Of a DNA stretch of 64,000 bases, positions 51,168 through 59,755 are shown piece by piece (within the stretch, counting starts at the first letter, position 1; the number at the start of each line of letters is the position of its first letter). The translations under genes were made by a program, and so were the position numbers. Origin of the DNA: TMED109 sp002171375 (GTDB lineage Bacteria; Pseudomonadota; Alphaproteobacteria; TMED109); contig CBFHON010000005.1 of assembly GCA_965657505.1 (NCBI GenBank), positions 1 through 64,000 of the forward strand, given 5' to 3'. The notes below the pieces were generated by a model, which saw only the letters and a program-made list of their open reading frames with translations, was not told the origin of the DNA and ran no database searches.

Positions 51168-51890
51168 ATGAAATTGGATTATCAATTTAAAACTCGTGTT
51201 TATAATGAATCTTTTTTAGATTGTAATGAAGTAATATCTCTTTCTGTAAAGCAGTCGCATAAATTAATAAATGTACTTAGAATGAAAGAAAATGATGATA
51301 TTATTATTTTTAATAATATTTCTGGAGAATGGGGTGCAAAAATTAAAATAAAAAAATCTTTAATTTATGCAGAATGTATAAAAAAAATAAGAGATGTAAA
51401 AAAAGAAAATGGCCCATCATTAATTTTTTCTCCACTAAAGCAAGCAAGATCAGATTGGCTAATAGAAAAAGCTACAGAGTGCGGTGTAGAAAACTTATTT
51501 CCAAGCTTGATGACTAGGACGTCTGTTAGAACTATTAATATTGATAGATATAGAAGTAATGCCATAGGAGCAGCTGAACAAACTGGAAGATTAAGTATAC
51601 CTAATATTGAACCATTGAGAGTATATGAGGAACAAATAAAAATTTGTGAAAAATCAAATAAAACTATTATATTTTGTGATGAATTAAGAATGTCTCCTTT
51701 AATAAAGGAATTTAATAGTAATTTGAATGCGTCAGATATTGCTATAGTAATTGGACCTGAAGGAGGTTTTGATGATAAAGAAAGAGATTATGTACAAACT
51801 AATATAGAAAATTTAATAGAATGTAGTTTAGGACCAAGAATATATAGGGCAGAGACGGCTGCATTAATAGCTCTTGCTTTATTTCAATAA
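51168..51890 (+). CDS. rsmE: 16S rRNA (uracil1498-N3)-methyltransferase
   Basis: SPOUT-class methyltransferase, 240 residues. N-terminal PUA-like domain (H-K-L-I-N-V-L-R-M), then the trefoil-knot domain with V-I-G-P-E-G-G-F near 197 and L-G-P-R-I-Y-R-A-E-T-A near 225. Followed 22 bp later by gshA. ubiA/rsmE/gshA adjacency is common in alphaproteobacteria. Confidence 0.95.
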   Translation: MKLDYQFKTRVYNESFLDCNEVISLSVKQSHKLINVLRMKENDDIIIFNNISGEWGAKIKIKKSLIYAECIKKIRDVKKENGPSLIFSPLKQARSDWLIEKATECGVENLFPSLMTRTSVRTINIDRYRSNAIGAAEQTGRLSIPNIEPLRVYEEQIKICEKSNKTIIFCDELRMSPLIKEFNSNLNASDIAIVIGPEGGFDDKERDYVQTNIENLIECSLGPRIYRAETAALIALALFQ

Positions 51891-51912
51891 ATATTATTTA
51901 GGAAAAAGAAAT

Positions 51913-53247
51913 ATGAGTCTTCAAAAAAATGACTTAATTAATTGGTTTGTTGAGGGTTGTAAGCCAAAGAAACTGTTTAGAATTGGAACTGAACATGAGA
52001 AATTTGTTTATAAAATGGATAGTCTTCAACCAGTATCATATAATGAAGCATCTGGTATCAAGAATATACTTAAATCATTAGTTAGTTATGGCTGGGAAGA
52101 AATAAATGAAGAAGGTAATTTAATAGCCCTTAAAAAAGATAAGCAATCTATTACTTTAGAGCCTGGAGGGCAGTTAGAATTATCTGGAGCACCACTAGAA
52201 AATATTCACCAAACATGTAGCGAGGTTTACGAACATTTAAGGCAAGTAAAATTAGTAGGAGAAGATTTAAATGTAGGTTTTCTTGGCGTTGGGGCTAGGC
52301 TTGAAGGAAGATTGTCTTCAGATTTATGGATGCCAAAACCAAGATATAAAATAATGAGAGAATACATGCCTAAAGTTGGAACTCTTGGTTTAGAGATGAT
52401 GGCTGATACTTGTACTGTTCAAGTTAATTTAGATTATTCATCAGAAGAAGATATGAAACGAAAATTAAAGACTTCATTTATATTACAACCTATAGTTACA
52501 GCTTTATTCGCTAGCTCTCCTATCGAGCAAATGAAGATTTCTAAATTTATGTCTAGAAGAGCAGCAATATGGTTTGATGTCGATAAAGATAGATGTGGCA
52601 CTCCTAAATTTATTTTTGAAAATAATTTAGGATTCGAGGCTTGGGTAGATTACGCATTAAAAGTCCCAATGTATTTTGTTAAAAGAAATGGAAGATACAT
52701 TAACTGTGCTGGAGGTTCTTTTGAAAAATTTATGGAAGGAGAATTAAAACAATTACCAAATGAAAGACCTACTCTGTTGGATTGGGAAGATCACTTAAGT
52801 ACTATCTTTACTGAAATAAGGCTTAAAAAATTTATTGAGTTTAGAGGGGCTGATACAGGCCCTTGGGGAAGTTTATGTGCATTACCAGCCCTCTGGGTAG
52901 GATTATTATATGATAGTGAAGCACTAAATGAGGCTGAGAGTTTTGCTAATAGCTGGACTTTAGAAATGTATAATAAAGCTTATAAGGAAGTACCATTAAA
53001 AGGTATGGATTTAGTCATTAATAATAACTCTATTAAAGATTATGCAAAAGAATTAATTGCAATCTCTAAAAAAGGTTTAAAAAATAGAAAAATGCATGAT
53101 TCATCTGGTAATGATGAAACTGGCTATTTAAATCAATTAGAAGAAATAGCTCACTCAGGAAAAAACCAAGCCTCAGAGATGTTATCTATCTGGAATGACA
53201 ATAATGAGGAAGGAATTAAAAAAATATATGAGAAATATTCATATTAA
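51913..53247 (+). CDS. gshA: Glutamate-cysteine ligase, GCS2 (plant/alphaproteobacterial) type
   Basis: First enzyme of glutathione synthesis, 444 residues. The GCS2 family is shown by R-I-G-T-E-H-E-K near residue 25, L-E-P-G-G-Q-L-E-L-S near 82 and F-E-F/E-F-R-G-A-D-T-G-P near 318. The frame is open to 51874 inside rsmE, but ATG 51913 has an A-G-G-A-A-A ribosome site and gives the family N-terminus. gshB is not in the window. It supplies glutathione for glyoxalase I at 43.7 kb. Confidence 0.95.
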   Translation: MSLQKNDLINWFVEGCKPKKLFRIGTEHEKFVYKMDSLQPVSYNEASGIKNILKSLVSYGWEEINEEGNLIALKKDKQSITLEPGGQLELSGAPLENIHQTCSEVYEHLRQVKLVGEDLNVGFLGVGARLEGRLSSDLWMPKPRYKIMREYMPKVGTLGLEMMADTCTVQVNLDYSSEEDMKRKLKTSFILQPIVTALFASSPIEQMKISKFMSRRAAIWFDVDKDRCGTPKFIFENNLGFEAWVDYALKVPMYFVKRNGRYINCAGGSFEKFMEGELKQLPNERPTLLDWEDHLSTIFTEIRLKKFIEFRGADTGPWGSLCALPALWVGLLYDSEALNEAESFANSWTLEMYNKAYKEVPLKGMDLVINNNSIKDYAKELIAISKKGLKNRKMHDSSGNDETGYLNQLEEIAHSGKNQASEMLSIWNDNNEEGIKKIYEKYSY

Positions 53248-53258
53248 CTAATATTTAC

Positions 53259-54695
53259 TTACTTAGTTTCTGTTCCACCTACTGTTAACCCTTCAATTTT
53301 TAAAGTAGGTTGCCCAACACCTACTGGTACTCCTTGACCATTTTTACCACAAGTTCCTATACCAGGGTCTAATTCCATATTATTTCCTATCATTGAAACT
53401 TTTTTTAGTACTTCAAAACCTGAACCAATTAAAGTAGCTCCTTTAACAGGCGTAGTAATTTTACCATTTTCTATTTTGTAGGCTTCATTAGCTGAAAAAA
53501 CAAATTTACCATTAGTTATATCTACCTGGCCCCCGGCAAATGATTTTGCATATATGCCCGTTTTTGTACTTTCTAATATTTCTGCAGGGTCTTTATCTCC
53601 TGATACCATAATAGTATTTCTCATTCTCGGCATTGGTTGATGAGCATACGATTGTCTTCTTCCATTTCCAGTAGATTTGGTTCCCATTAATCTTGCATTT
53701 AATCTATCATGCATATACCCAACTAATTTTCCATTATCAATAAGAACAGTTTTTTCTGTGGGAGTCCCTTCATCATCGATAGATAAAGAGCCTCTTTTCG
53801 CATTTAGAGTACCATCATCCACTACAGTCACTCCTTCTGTTGCTACTTTTTCTCCCATTAAATGTGAAAAAACACTTGTTTTTTTTCTGTTAAAATCCCC
53901 TTCTAGTCCGTGACCTATAGCCTCATGTAATAAAATACCAGGCCATCCTGGTCCTAATACAACATTCATTTCACCTGCTGGAGCCGGTTTAGCCTCTAGC
54001 ATAATTAGTGCCTGTTTTAAAGCTTCATCAACATGGAATTTCCAATTATCTTCATTAAGAATTATATCGTAATCATGTCTACCACCTGAACCATAAGAGC
54101 CAGTCTCCATTTTATTATTTTCTTTGACAGCTATATTTACCCCTAGTCTTACTAAAGGTCTTATATCATCAAGCATTTCTCCATCAGCTCTTAATATTCT
54201 TATAGCTTCCCATGAGCTAGCTAAATTTATACTCACTTGCTCAACTTTATTATTAATGGATCTAGCATATTCATTTATATCTTGTAGAATTTTTATTTTC
54301 TTATCAAAATCTATCCCACCGATTGGGTTATTTGCATTATAATATTTTCTATTTGTCTTATTTGGGGAAATATCAATTTCTTTATGATCTTTAGATATAA
54401 TATCTCTAACCGTTTTTCCTGCTCTCTCTAAAGCTTTTTTTGAAATTTCAGAAGCATGAGCGTATCCTACGACTTCGCCGGATAATGAACGTAATCCAAA
54501 GCCAATATTTTTATTTGAGTTAGCTAATTTCAATTTTCCATCATCAAAAGAGAAGCTTTCATTTTCTGATGACTGCATGTAAAGTTCACCATCTTCAGCA
54601 CCTGAAAGAGAATCAGAAACTATTTTTTCAGCATCTATTTTATTTATATCATTGTTTTCAAAAAATATTTTATCTAAATTTACTGTATCATTCAT
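53259..54695 (-). CDS. tldD: TldD metalloprotease subunit
   Basis: Catalytic half of the TldD/TldE protease, 478 residues. The zinc site H-E-A-I-G-H is near residue 256 within L-L-H-E-A-I-G-H-G-L-E-G-D. The downstream start at 54695 is preferred over 54713 because A-A-G-G-A-G sits 6 bases ahead of it. Its partner pmbA is encoded 28 kb away. It is convergent with gshA. Confidence 0.94.
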   Translation of the reverse strand: MNDTVNLDKIFFENNDINKIDAEKIVSDSLSGAEDGELYMQSSENESFSFDDGKLKLANSNKNIGFGLRSLSGEVVGYAHASEISKKALERAGKTVRDIISKDHKEIDISPNKTNRKYYNANNPIGGIDFDKKIKILQDINEYARSINNKVEQVSINLASSWEAIRILRADGEMLDDIRPLVRLGVNIAVKENNKMETGSYGSGGRHDYDIILNEDNWKFHVDEALKQALIMLEAKPAPAGEMNVVLGPGWPGILLHEAIGHGLEGDFNRKKTSVFSHLMGEKVATEGVTVVDDGTLNAKRGSLSIDDEGTPTEKTVLIDNGKLVGYMHDRLNARLMGTKSTGNGRRQSYAHQPMPRMRNTIMVSGDKDPAEILESTKTGIYAKSFAGGQVDITNGKFVFSANEAYKIENGKITTPVKGATLIGSGFEVLKKVSMIGNNMELDPGIGTCGKNGQGVPVGVGQPTLKIEGLTVGGTETK

Positions 54696-54739
54696 TACTT
54701 TCTCCTTACCCATTATACTTATTTATGCATATAAGTAGA

Positions 54740-55838
54740 TTAATTATTTTTTATAAAATCTGTAATAATTTTAATTAAATAAGTATTTTCTTTCTCAAGA
54801 CCAACGGTTATTCTCAGACAATCAGCTAGTCCGTACTCTAACACTTTTCTAACAAAAATATTATGTTTTTCCAAATAATTATTGCAATCATTAGCTTGCT
54901 TGGGATTATTAAATTTAGCTAATACAAAGTTTCCTACGCCTGGTATTATTTGGATTCCTAAATTAATTAATTCTTTTTCTATAAAAGGTTTCCAAAGATT
55001 ATTATGTTTAATTGCTTTTTTTATAAATTTCTGATCTTTGATAGCAGCAATTGCTGCGTGTTGAGCAATAGTATTAATATTAAAGGGTAATCTAATTCTA
55101 TTTAAATAATCTATTACTTCTAAAGAAGCATATGCCCATCCTATTCTTAGTGCAGCTAGCCCATAAATTTTTGAAAATGTTCTGGTGCAAGCAACATTAT
55201 TGAATTTATTTACTAATTCAAAGCCATTAGTATAATCATCTTTTTCTACATATTCTGCATAAGCGGAATCAATTACTAACAGACAACTTTTTGGTAGTTT
55301 TTTCCTTAGAGTTATTAATTGGTTTCTATTGAGATAAGTTCCTGTAGGATTATTAGGATTAGCTATGAAACATACTTTTGTTTTTTTAGAGCATACATTA
55401 ATAATTTCTTCAACATCTGCTTTATATTTTTTCTCTTTTGCAACAACAGGAGTTGCACCCGCAGCTTTAGTGGCTATAGGATAAACTAGAAAACCATGCT
55501 CAGAGTAAACAATTTCATCCCCCTCGCCTGCAAAGCAATTAGCAAACAAAGATAAAATTTCATCAGATCCATTTCCACATATAATATTATCCATATTAAG
55601 GCTATTAGACTCTGCGAGAGCTTTTCTTAACTCTATTGCGCTACCATCTGGATAACGTGCCGGATTATCATATGAATCTTTTATTGCTTTTAGAGCTTTA
55701 GATGATGTACCTAAAGGCGTTTCATTTGATGATAATTTAATAACTGCTTTTGTCCCATTTATACCAGATTTACCCGGAACATAAGGAGCAATATTTAATA
55801 CTGATTTTTTTGGGTTAATTGAAATATTTTTTCTCCAT
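54740..55838 (-). CDS. hisC: Histidinol-phosphate aminotransferase, start out of frame
   Basis: PLP fold I aminotransferase of histidine synthesis. The main frame (55594-54740 from the first in-frame ATG) lacks the first 80 residues, but in-frame sequence continues upstream with the HisC N-terminus: P-Y-V-P-G-K-S-G, K-L-S-S-N-E-T-P-L-G and R-Y-P-D-G-S. No ATG/GTG/TTG starts this frame; it ends upstream at a stop. An ATG at 55838-55836 four bases after the previous gene is in the other frame; skipping one A of the A6 run (55832-55827) joins them and gives exactly 365 residues. The PLP lysine is in F-S-K-I-Y-G-L. Either a real single-base lesion/slippage or a sequence error. Confidence 0.85.
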
Positions 55839-55842
55839 AAAT

Positions 55843-56205
55843 TTATCTAATTATCTCTTTTATTGCTTCATATAAAACATTTCTAGTTTCACTTTTAAAA
55901 CCTTGAATCACATACGGTGTTAAAGTAGCAATTGCATTGACTTTATTTTCTTTTTCAAAATTATGTTCTGAACAATATAGTAAATTACAATTTAGTTTTT
56001 TTATATTATTCATTATATTTTCATCAAAAATATTAATTAAATTTACTAAAATTATTAAATCAGTATCTTTTGATGCTTCTAAAATTTCTTCCGATAAGCC
56101 ATTATTGTCTCTAACTAAAATATTAATTATATTTAAGTTGGAAAATTCTTTATTCTTATTTAAAGAAAAGGAATCTGATATTACATGTACTGTTTTATTT
56201 TTCAT
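55843..56205 (-). CDS. Unknown alpha/beta protein between CoA-transferase and hisC
   Basis: 120-residue protein without signal peptide. Alternating hydrophobic strands and helices (T-V-H-V-I-S-D-S, L-N-I-I-N-I-L-V-R, T-D-L-I-I-L-V-N-L-I, N-C-N-L-L-Y-C-S) suggest a Rossmann-like or flavodoxin-like fold, but no nucleotide-binding glycine loop is seen. It overlaps the CoA-transferase gene by 4 bp and ends 4 bp before the presumed hisC start. I do not recognise the family; it may be a shortened member of a larger one. Confidence 0.65.
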   Translation of the reverse strand: MKNKTVHVISDSFSLNKNKEFSNLNIINILVRDNNGLSEEILEASKDTDLIILVNLINIFDENIMNNIKKLNCNLLYCSEHNFEKENKVNAIATLTPYVIQGFKSETRNVLYEAIKEIIR

Positions 56206-57317
56206 AATTTTTCCATATAAAAAGAATTTGCTTCTCCTAATTCAGGAGCATTCGCAAGTATTTTTTTTGGCCTCCATGTAGGAGCTAAAGGGGTTGGCAT
56301 AGGAAAAATCTCTGTATTTCCTAGTTTCATTTTTGCAGATAATAATTCTCTTTCTATAATTTGAGAATCTTGCATAGCTTCTTCTAATGAATTTACAATA
56401 GAACAACATATATTTTGTTCATTAGCTAAAATATCTTTCCATTCTTTTGTATTCTTATTTTTAATTATTTTTACTATTGTTTCTTTTGTTTCATTAGGAT
56501 TAATATTATCATTTATCAATTTATTTGGTAAGTTTATGACCTCACAAAACCTTATCCAGAATTTTTCTTCTAATGCCCCTAGAGCTATATAGCCTTTATC
56601 CAAAGTTTCATATATACCGTAACGTGGACTAGCCCCAGTCAATTGCAAATCTCCACCTTTAGAATAGAATTTATTAGCAGTTAAGCCTAATGCCATCCAC
56701 ATGAAAGGAAAAAGATTATCTGTCATAGAGATATCTAAGAATTTTCCTTTTCCGGTTTTTTCAACTTCTCTCAATGCTAAAAGTATATTAATTACGGCAG
56801 GGTAACTTCCTCCTGCAATATCAGCTATTTGCGTATTAGGCATTGCCGGAGAGCCATCTTTTTCTTTTGCTAGAGATAGTAATCCAGATTCAGCCATATA
56901 ATTTAAATCATGTGCAGCAACTAATTTTTTAGGACCATTTTGACCATACCCTGTTATAGAACAATGAATAATATTAGGATTAATTTCTATTAAACTCTTA
57001 AAATCAAGGCCTAAGCGTTCCATAACTCCTGGCCTAAACTGATCAACAACAATATCAGCTGATTTAATTAATTTGGTAATTTTTTCATAGCCTTCCTTAG
57101 ATTTTATATTTAATTCTATAGAACGTTTTCCTCGATTAAGAATTGCAAAGAGAATACTCTCTCCATCTATGAATGGTGGAGATCTTCTCATATCTTCCCC
57201 TCCTATTCTTTCAACCTTTATTACTTCAGCTCCTGCTTCTGCTAGAATTAAAGTAGCTAAGGGCCCAGGTAGTAGGGTAGACAGGTCTATTACTTTAATT
57301 CCATCAAGCGGTTTCAT
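56202..57317 (-). CDS. CaiB/BaiF-family (class III) CoA-transferase
   Basis: 371-residue CoA-transferase or alpha-methylacyl-CoA racemase. It opens L-D-G-I-K-V-I-D-L-S and continues P-G-P-L-A-T-L-I-L-A-E-A-G-A-E-V-I-K-V-E, the family's CoA-binding region, then V-V-D-Q-F-R-P-G-V near 91-99 and H-C-S-I-T-G-Y-G-Q-N-G-P near 117. The catalytic residue near Ala/Asp in D-L-N-Y-M (about 138) is conserved. It is the first gene of a minus-strand run ending in hisC. Substrate unknown. Confidence 0.9.
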   Translation of the reverse strand: MKPLDGIKVIDLSTLLPGPLATLILAEAGAEVIKVERIGGEDMRRSPPFIDGESILFAILNRGKRSIELNIKSKEGYEKITKLIKSADIVVDQFRPGVMERLGLDFKSLIEINPNIIHCSITGYGQNGPKKLVAAHDLNYMAESGLLSLAKEKDGSPAMPNTQIADIAGGSYPAVINILLALREVEKTGKGKFLDISMTDNLFPFMWMALGLTANKFYSKGGDLQLTGASPRYGIYETLDKGYIALGALEEKFWIRFCEVINLPNKLINDNINPNETKETIVKIIKNKNTKEWKDILANEQNICCSIVNSLEEAMQDSQIIERELLSAKMKLGNTEIFPMPTPLAPTWRPKKILANAPELGEANSFYMEKL

Positions 57318-57522
57318 TTAAATCTCCATATATATATCATATAATAATTTAAAAAATATTTTTAACAATTTAATATTATATTTTAGTTTTTACTCTCGTT
57401 AGAATTTTAATAATGCTATTATTTAATAATAGTTATTTATTCTTTATAATCATATATTGGTTTATTCAAACAATATTCTATATAATAATTTAAGATATTG
57501 TTAATTATATTTGAGAAATTAG

Positions 57523-57972
57523 ATGTATTTAAGAACATTAATTATAATAATAACAAATATATATTTTTTAGTGAGTTATGTTAACGCAAATGAGGATTTG
57601 ATATCATACGATATAATTGATTATTCCATTCCTTATTCATTGACTAATATAGAAGGTAATATAAAAAATGGACGTGAGGTAGCGCTTTCAAGGCAAGGAA
57701 ATTGCTTAGCATGTCATAAAGTTCCTATGTACGATGATATATTTCAAGGAAATATAGGGCCAAGTTTGGCAGGTATTGGAAATCGTTATACAATTGCAGA
57801 ACTAAGGCTTAGATTAGTAAACCCTTATGTATTAAATCCAGATACTATAATGCCAGCTTTTTATAAAGTAAGAGGATTAAAAAGAGTAGATAAAAAATAT
57901 ACAGAAAAATCAATTTTATCGGCCCAAGAAATAGAAGATGTAATTAGTTGGTTAGCCACTCTTAAAGATTGA
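57523..57972 (+). CDS. soxX: Sulfur oxidation cytochrome c SoxX
   Basis: Monohaem subunit of the SoxXA c-type cytochrome that conjugates thiosulfate to SoxY. The 149-residue protein has a signal peptide (about 1-22), the haem motif C-L-A-C-H near residue 60, and the distal Met ligand in D-T-I-M-P-A-F near 112. It begins the plus-strand soxXYZA cluster. The 205-bp spacer upstream (57318-57522) is very A+T-rich and shows no recognisable regulator site. Confidence 0.92.
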   Translation: MYLRTLIIIITNIYFLVSYVNANEDLISYDIIDYSIPYSLTNIEGNIKNGREVALSRQGNCLACHKVPMYDDIFQGNIGPSLAGIGNRYTIAELRLRLVNPYVLNPDTIMPAFYKVRGLKRVDKKYTEKSILSAQEIEDVISWLATLKD

Positions 57973-57989
57973 TTAATATAAGGTTAGAT

Positions 57990-58514
57990 ATGAATATAAA
58001 TAATAAAAGTTATAGTAGAAGAAAGGTTTTTTCTTTTTTGTCAGGTTTTTTTATTGCTTTATGTAATAAGTCAGCAATAGCTGAATTTAAAGCAGGTCAG
58101 CCTTTTAGAGATCGTTTTCAAACATATCGTCAAACTTTCAGAATAGAACCTGACCCTGAAGAGGCTCAAAGAATAGTTAAAAATATTATTAAAGGCAGAG
58201 AAATAAGAGATAATTTAATAAATTTAAAAGCACCTGATATAGCTGAAAATGGAAATACAGTGCCAATAAGTTTTTCTGTAAATTGTTCTATGAATAATAA
58301 TGATTTTCCTAAAACTGTTCATATATTAGTTTTGGATAATCCTTTTCCTGAAATTGCTAAATTTTATTTTACACCTTTTTCTGGAGAAGCAAGTGTATCT
58401 ATTAGAATTAGAATGCGAACTAGTTCTAATATAGTTGCTATTGCTGAGATGGCTGATGGCACGGTAGGAGAAACAAAGTCTTATGTGGATGTAACTATTG
58501 GGGCTTGTAGTTAA
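57990..58514 (+). CDS. soxY: Thiosulfate carrier subunit SoxY
   Basis: 174-residue sulfur carrier. A Tat-type signal peptide with S-R-R-K-V-F at about 9-14 fits folded export of the SoxYZ pair. The C-terminus, where SoxY carries its swinging cysteine arm, reads T-I-G-A-C-S: the cysteine is kept as the second-last residue, but the usual G-G-C-G-G ending is replaced by G-A-C-S. The frame is open to 57969; ATG 57990 with A-A-G-G ahead is preferred. Its stop shares a base with the soxZ start (T-A-A-T-G). Confidence 0.92.
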   Translation: MNINNKSYSRRKVFSFLSGFFIALCNKSAIAEFKAGQPFRDRFQTYRQTFRIEPDPEEAQRIVKNIIKGREIRDNLINLKAPDIAENGNTVPISFSVNCSMNNNDFPKTVHILVLDNPFPEIAKFYFTPFSGEASVSIRIRMRTSSNIVAIAEMADGTVGETKSYVDVTIGACS

Positions 58515-58924
58515 TGGCAAATGAAGAAAGAAAAAATTGGAGAAGACGTTTAAAAGTTCCTAAAAGTGCAAATAAAGGAGAAATTATAATAATTAAAACT
58601 ATGGCAGAGCATGTTATGGAACCTGGAGTAAGAAGAGACCCCGAAACTGGTGTTATATATCCTAAAAAAATTATAGATACCGTGATTTGTCGTTTTAACG
58701 GAATGCAAATTTTTAAAAGTCAGTGGTATTCTGGTGTTTCTGCAAATCCTTTTATGTCCTTTAAAATGAAGGCTATTACTTCTGGACTGGTAGAAGTAGA
58801 ATGGGTTGATGACTATGGGCAATCTAGCTATAAAAAAGCGGTCCTGATCGTTTATGATAGTGATGGTAAAGAAATACTGCCTATAAAAATAGACAGCATA
58901 AATCCTAGTAAAGATATTATGTAA
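58514..58924 (+). CDS. soxZ: Thiosulfate carrier subunit SoxZ
   Basis: Ig-fold partner of SoxY, 136 residues. I-I-K-T-M-A-E-H-V-M-E-P-G at about 26-38 matches the SoxZ I-K-x-x-x-x-H-x-M-E-x-G core, and K-S-Q-W-Y-S-G-V-S-A-N-P-F near 71-83 is the SoxY-contact region. It has no signal peptide, as expected, since it is exported with SoxY. It is about 25-30 residues longer than many SoxZ, extended at both ends. Coupled to soxY by a one-base overlap. Confidence 0.93.
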   Translation: MANEERKNWRRRLKVPKSANKGEIIIIKTMAEHVMEPGVRRDPETGVIYPKKIIDTVICRFNGMQIFKSQWYSGVSANPFMSFKMKAITSGLVEVEWVDDYGQSSYKKAVLIVYDSDGKEILPIKIDSINPSKDIM

Positions 58925-59728
58925 ATGTCTTATGTAATTAAATATTTTTTTGCTTTAATATTATTTTCTTCTTTAGATTTAGTAGCTGAAGAAGAGTATA
59001 ATTATAAAAACTCTGAAAAGCCTTATAAAAATAGTGAATTAAAATCTGGTAGCTATTTTTCTAGAGAAGAAACAAGAGCTATAGAGCTAGACGAGTTTGA
59101 AAACCCTGGAATGATTTGGGTTGAAAGAGGAAGTGAGCTGTTTAACATACAAATGGGGAATAATAATATTGCTTGTTCTAATTGCCATAATCAAAATAAT
59201 AACTCATTGATTGGTGTAGCAACTACTTATCCAAAAATTTATGAAAATAAATTAATTAATTTAGAACAAAAAATAAATATTTGTTTAGACAATAATATGA
59301 ATGCAGAACCCTATTTATTAGAAAGTAATAATTTATTATCTTTGTCTAGTTTTATAACTTATATTTCTAAAGGCCTGCCAATGAATGTTAGTATTGAAGC
59401 AGAGGCTCAAAAGTATTTTAATAGAGGAAAAGAAATTTATTTTGAGAGAGTAGGACAAATGAATTTAGCTTGTAATCAGTGTCATGATAATTTAGCAGGA
59501 AGTTATTTGAGAGCTGAAAAAATTAGTCAGGGGCATATTAATGGTTTTCCGTCTTATTTAATGAGATGGGAAAATATTGCTTCAGTTCATAGAAGGTTTC
59601 AATTTTGTAATAATCAAGCAAGAGCTGAACCTTTAAAAATTGGACATGATGACTATAATGCATTACAGCTTTATATTGCATGGAGAGGGAACGGACTTCT
59701 TTTAGAAAGTCCTTCTGTAAGAAGATAA
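58925..59728 (+). CDS. soxA: Sulfur oxidation dihaem cytochrome SoxA
   Basis: Catalytic subunit of SoxXA, 267 residues. Signal peptide about 1-21. Two haem motifs are present, C-S-N-C-H at 84-88 and C-N-Q-C-H at 182-186, so this is the dihaem form. C119 (in N-I-C-L-D-N-N-M-N-A-E-P) and C227 (in F-C-N-N-Q-A-R-A-E-P) are the paired cysteine ligands; C227 is the persulfide-bearing active-site residue in the family. It starts at the base after the soxZ stop. No soxB or soxCD follows in the window. Confidence 0.94.
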   Translation: MSYVIKYFFALILFSSLDLVAEEEYNYKNSEKPYKNSELKSGSYFSREETRAIELDEFENPGMIWVERGSELFNIQMGNNNIACSNCHNQNNNSLIGVATTYPKIYENKLINLEQKINICLDNNMNAEPYLLESNNLLSLSSFITYISKGLPMNVSIEAEAQKYFNRGKEIYFERVGQMNLACNQCHDNLAGSYLRAEKISQGHINGFPSYLMRWENIASVHRRFQFCNNQARAEPLKIGHDDYNALQLYIAWRGNGLLLESPSVRR

Positions 59729-59755
59729 TAAAAATCAAAATAAATAGGAATTATT

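Noticed and set aside
58326..58822. Minus-strand frames across soxY and soxZ
   Set aside because: Tyrosine/serine-rich shadows of well-identified sox genes.
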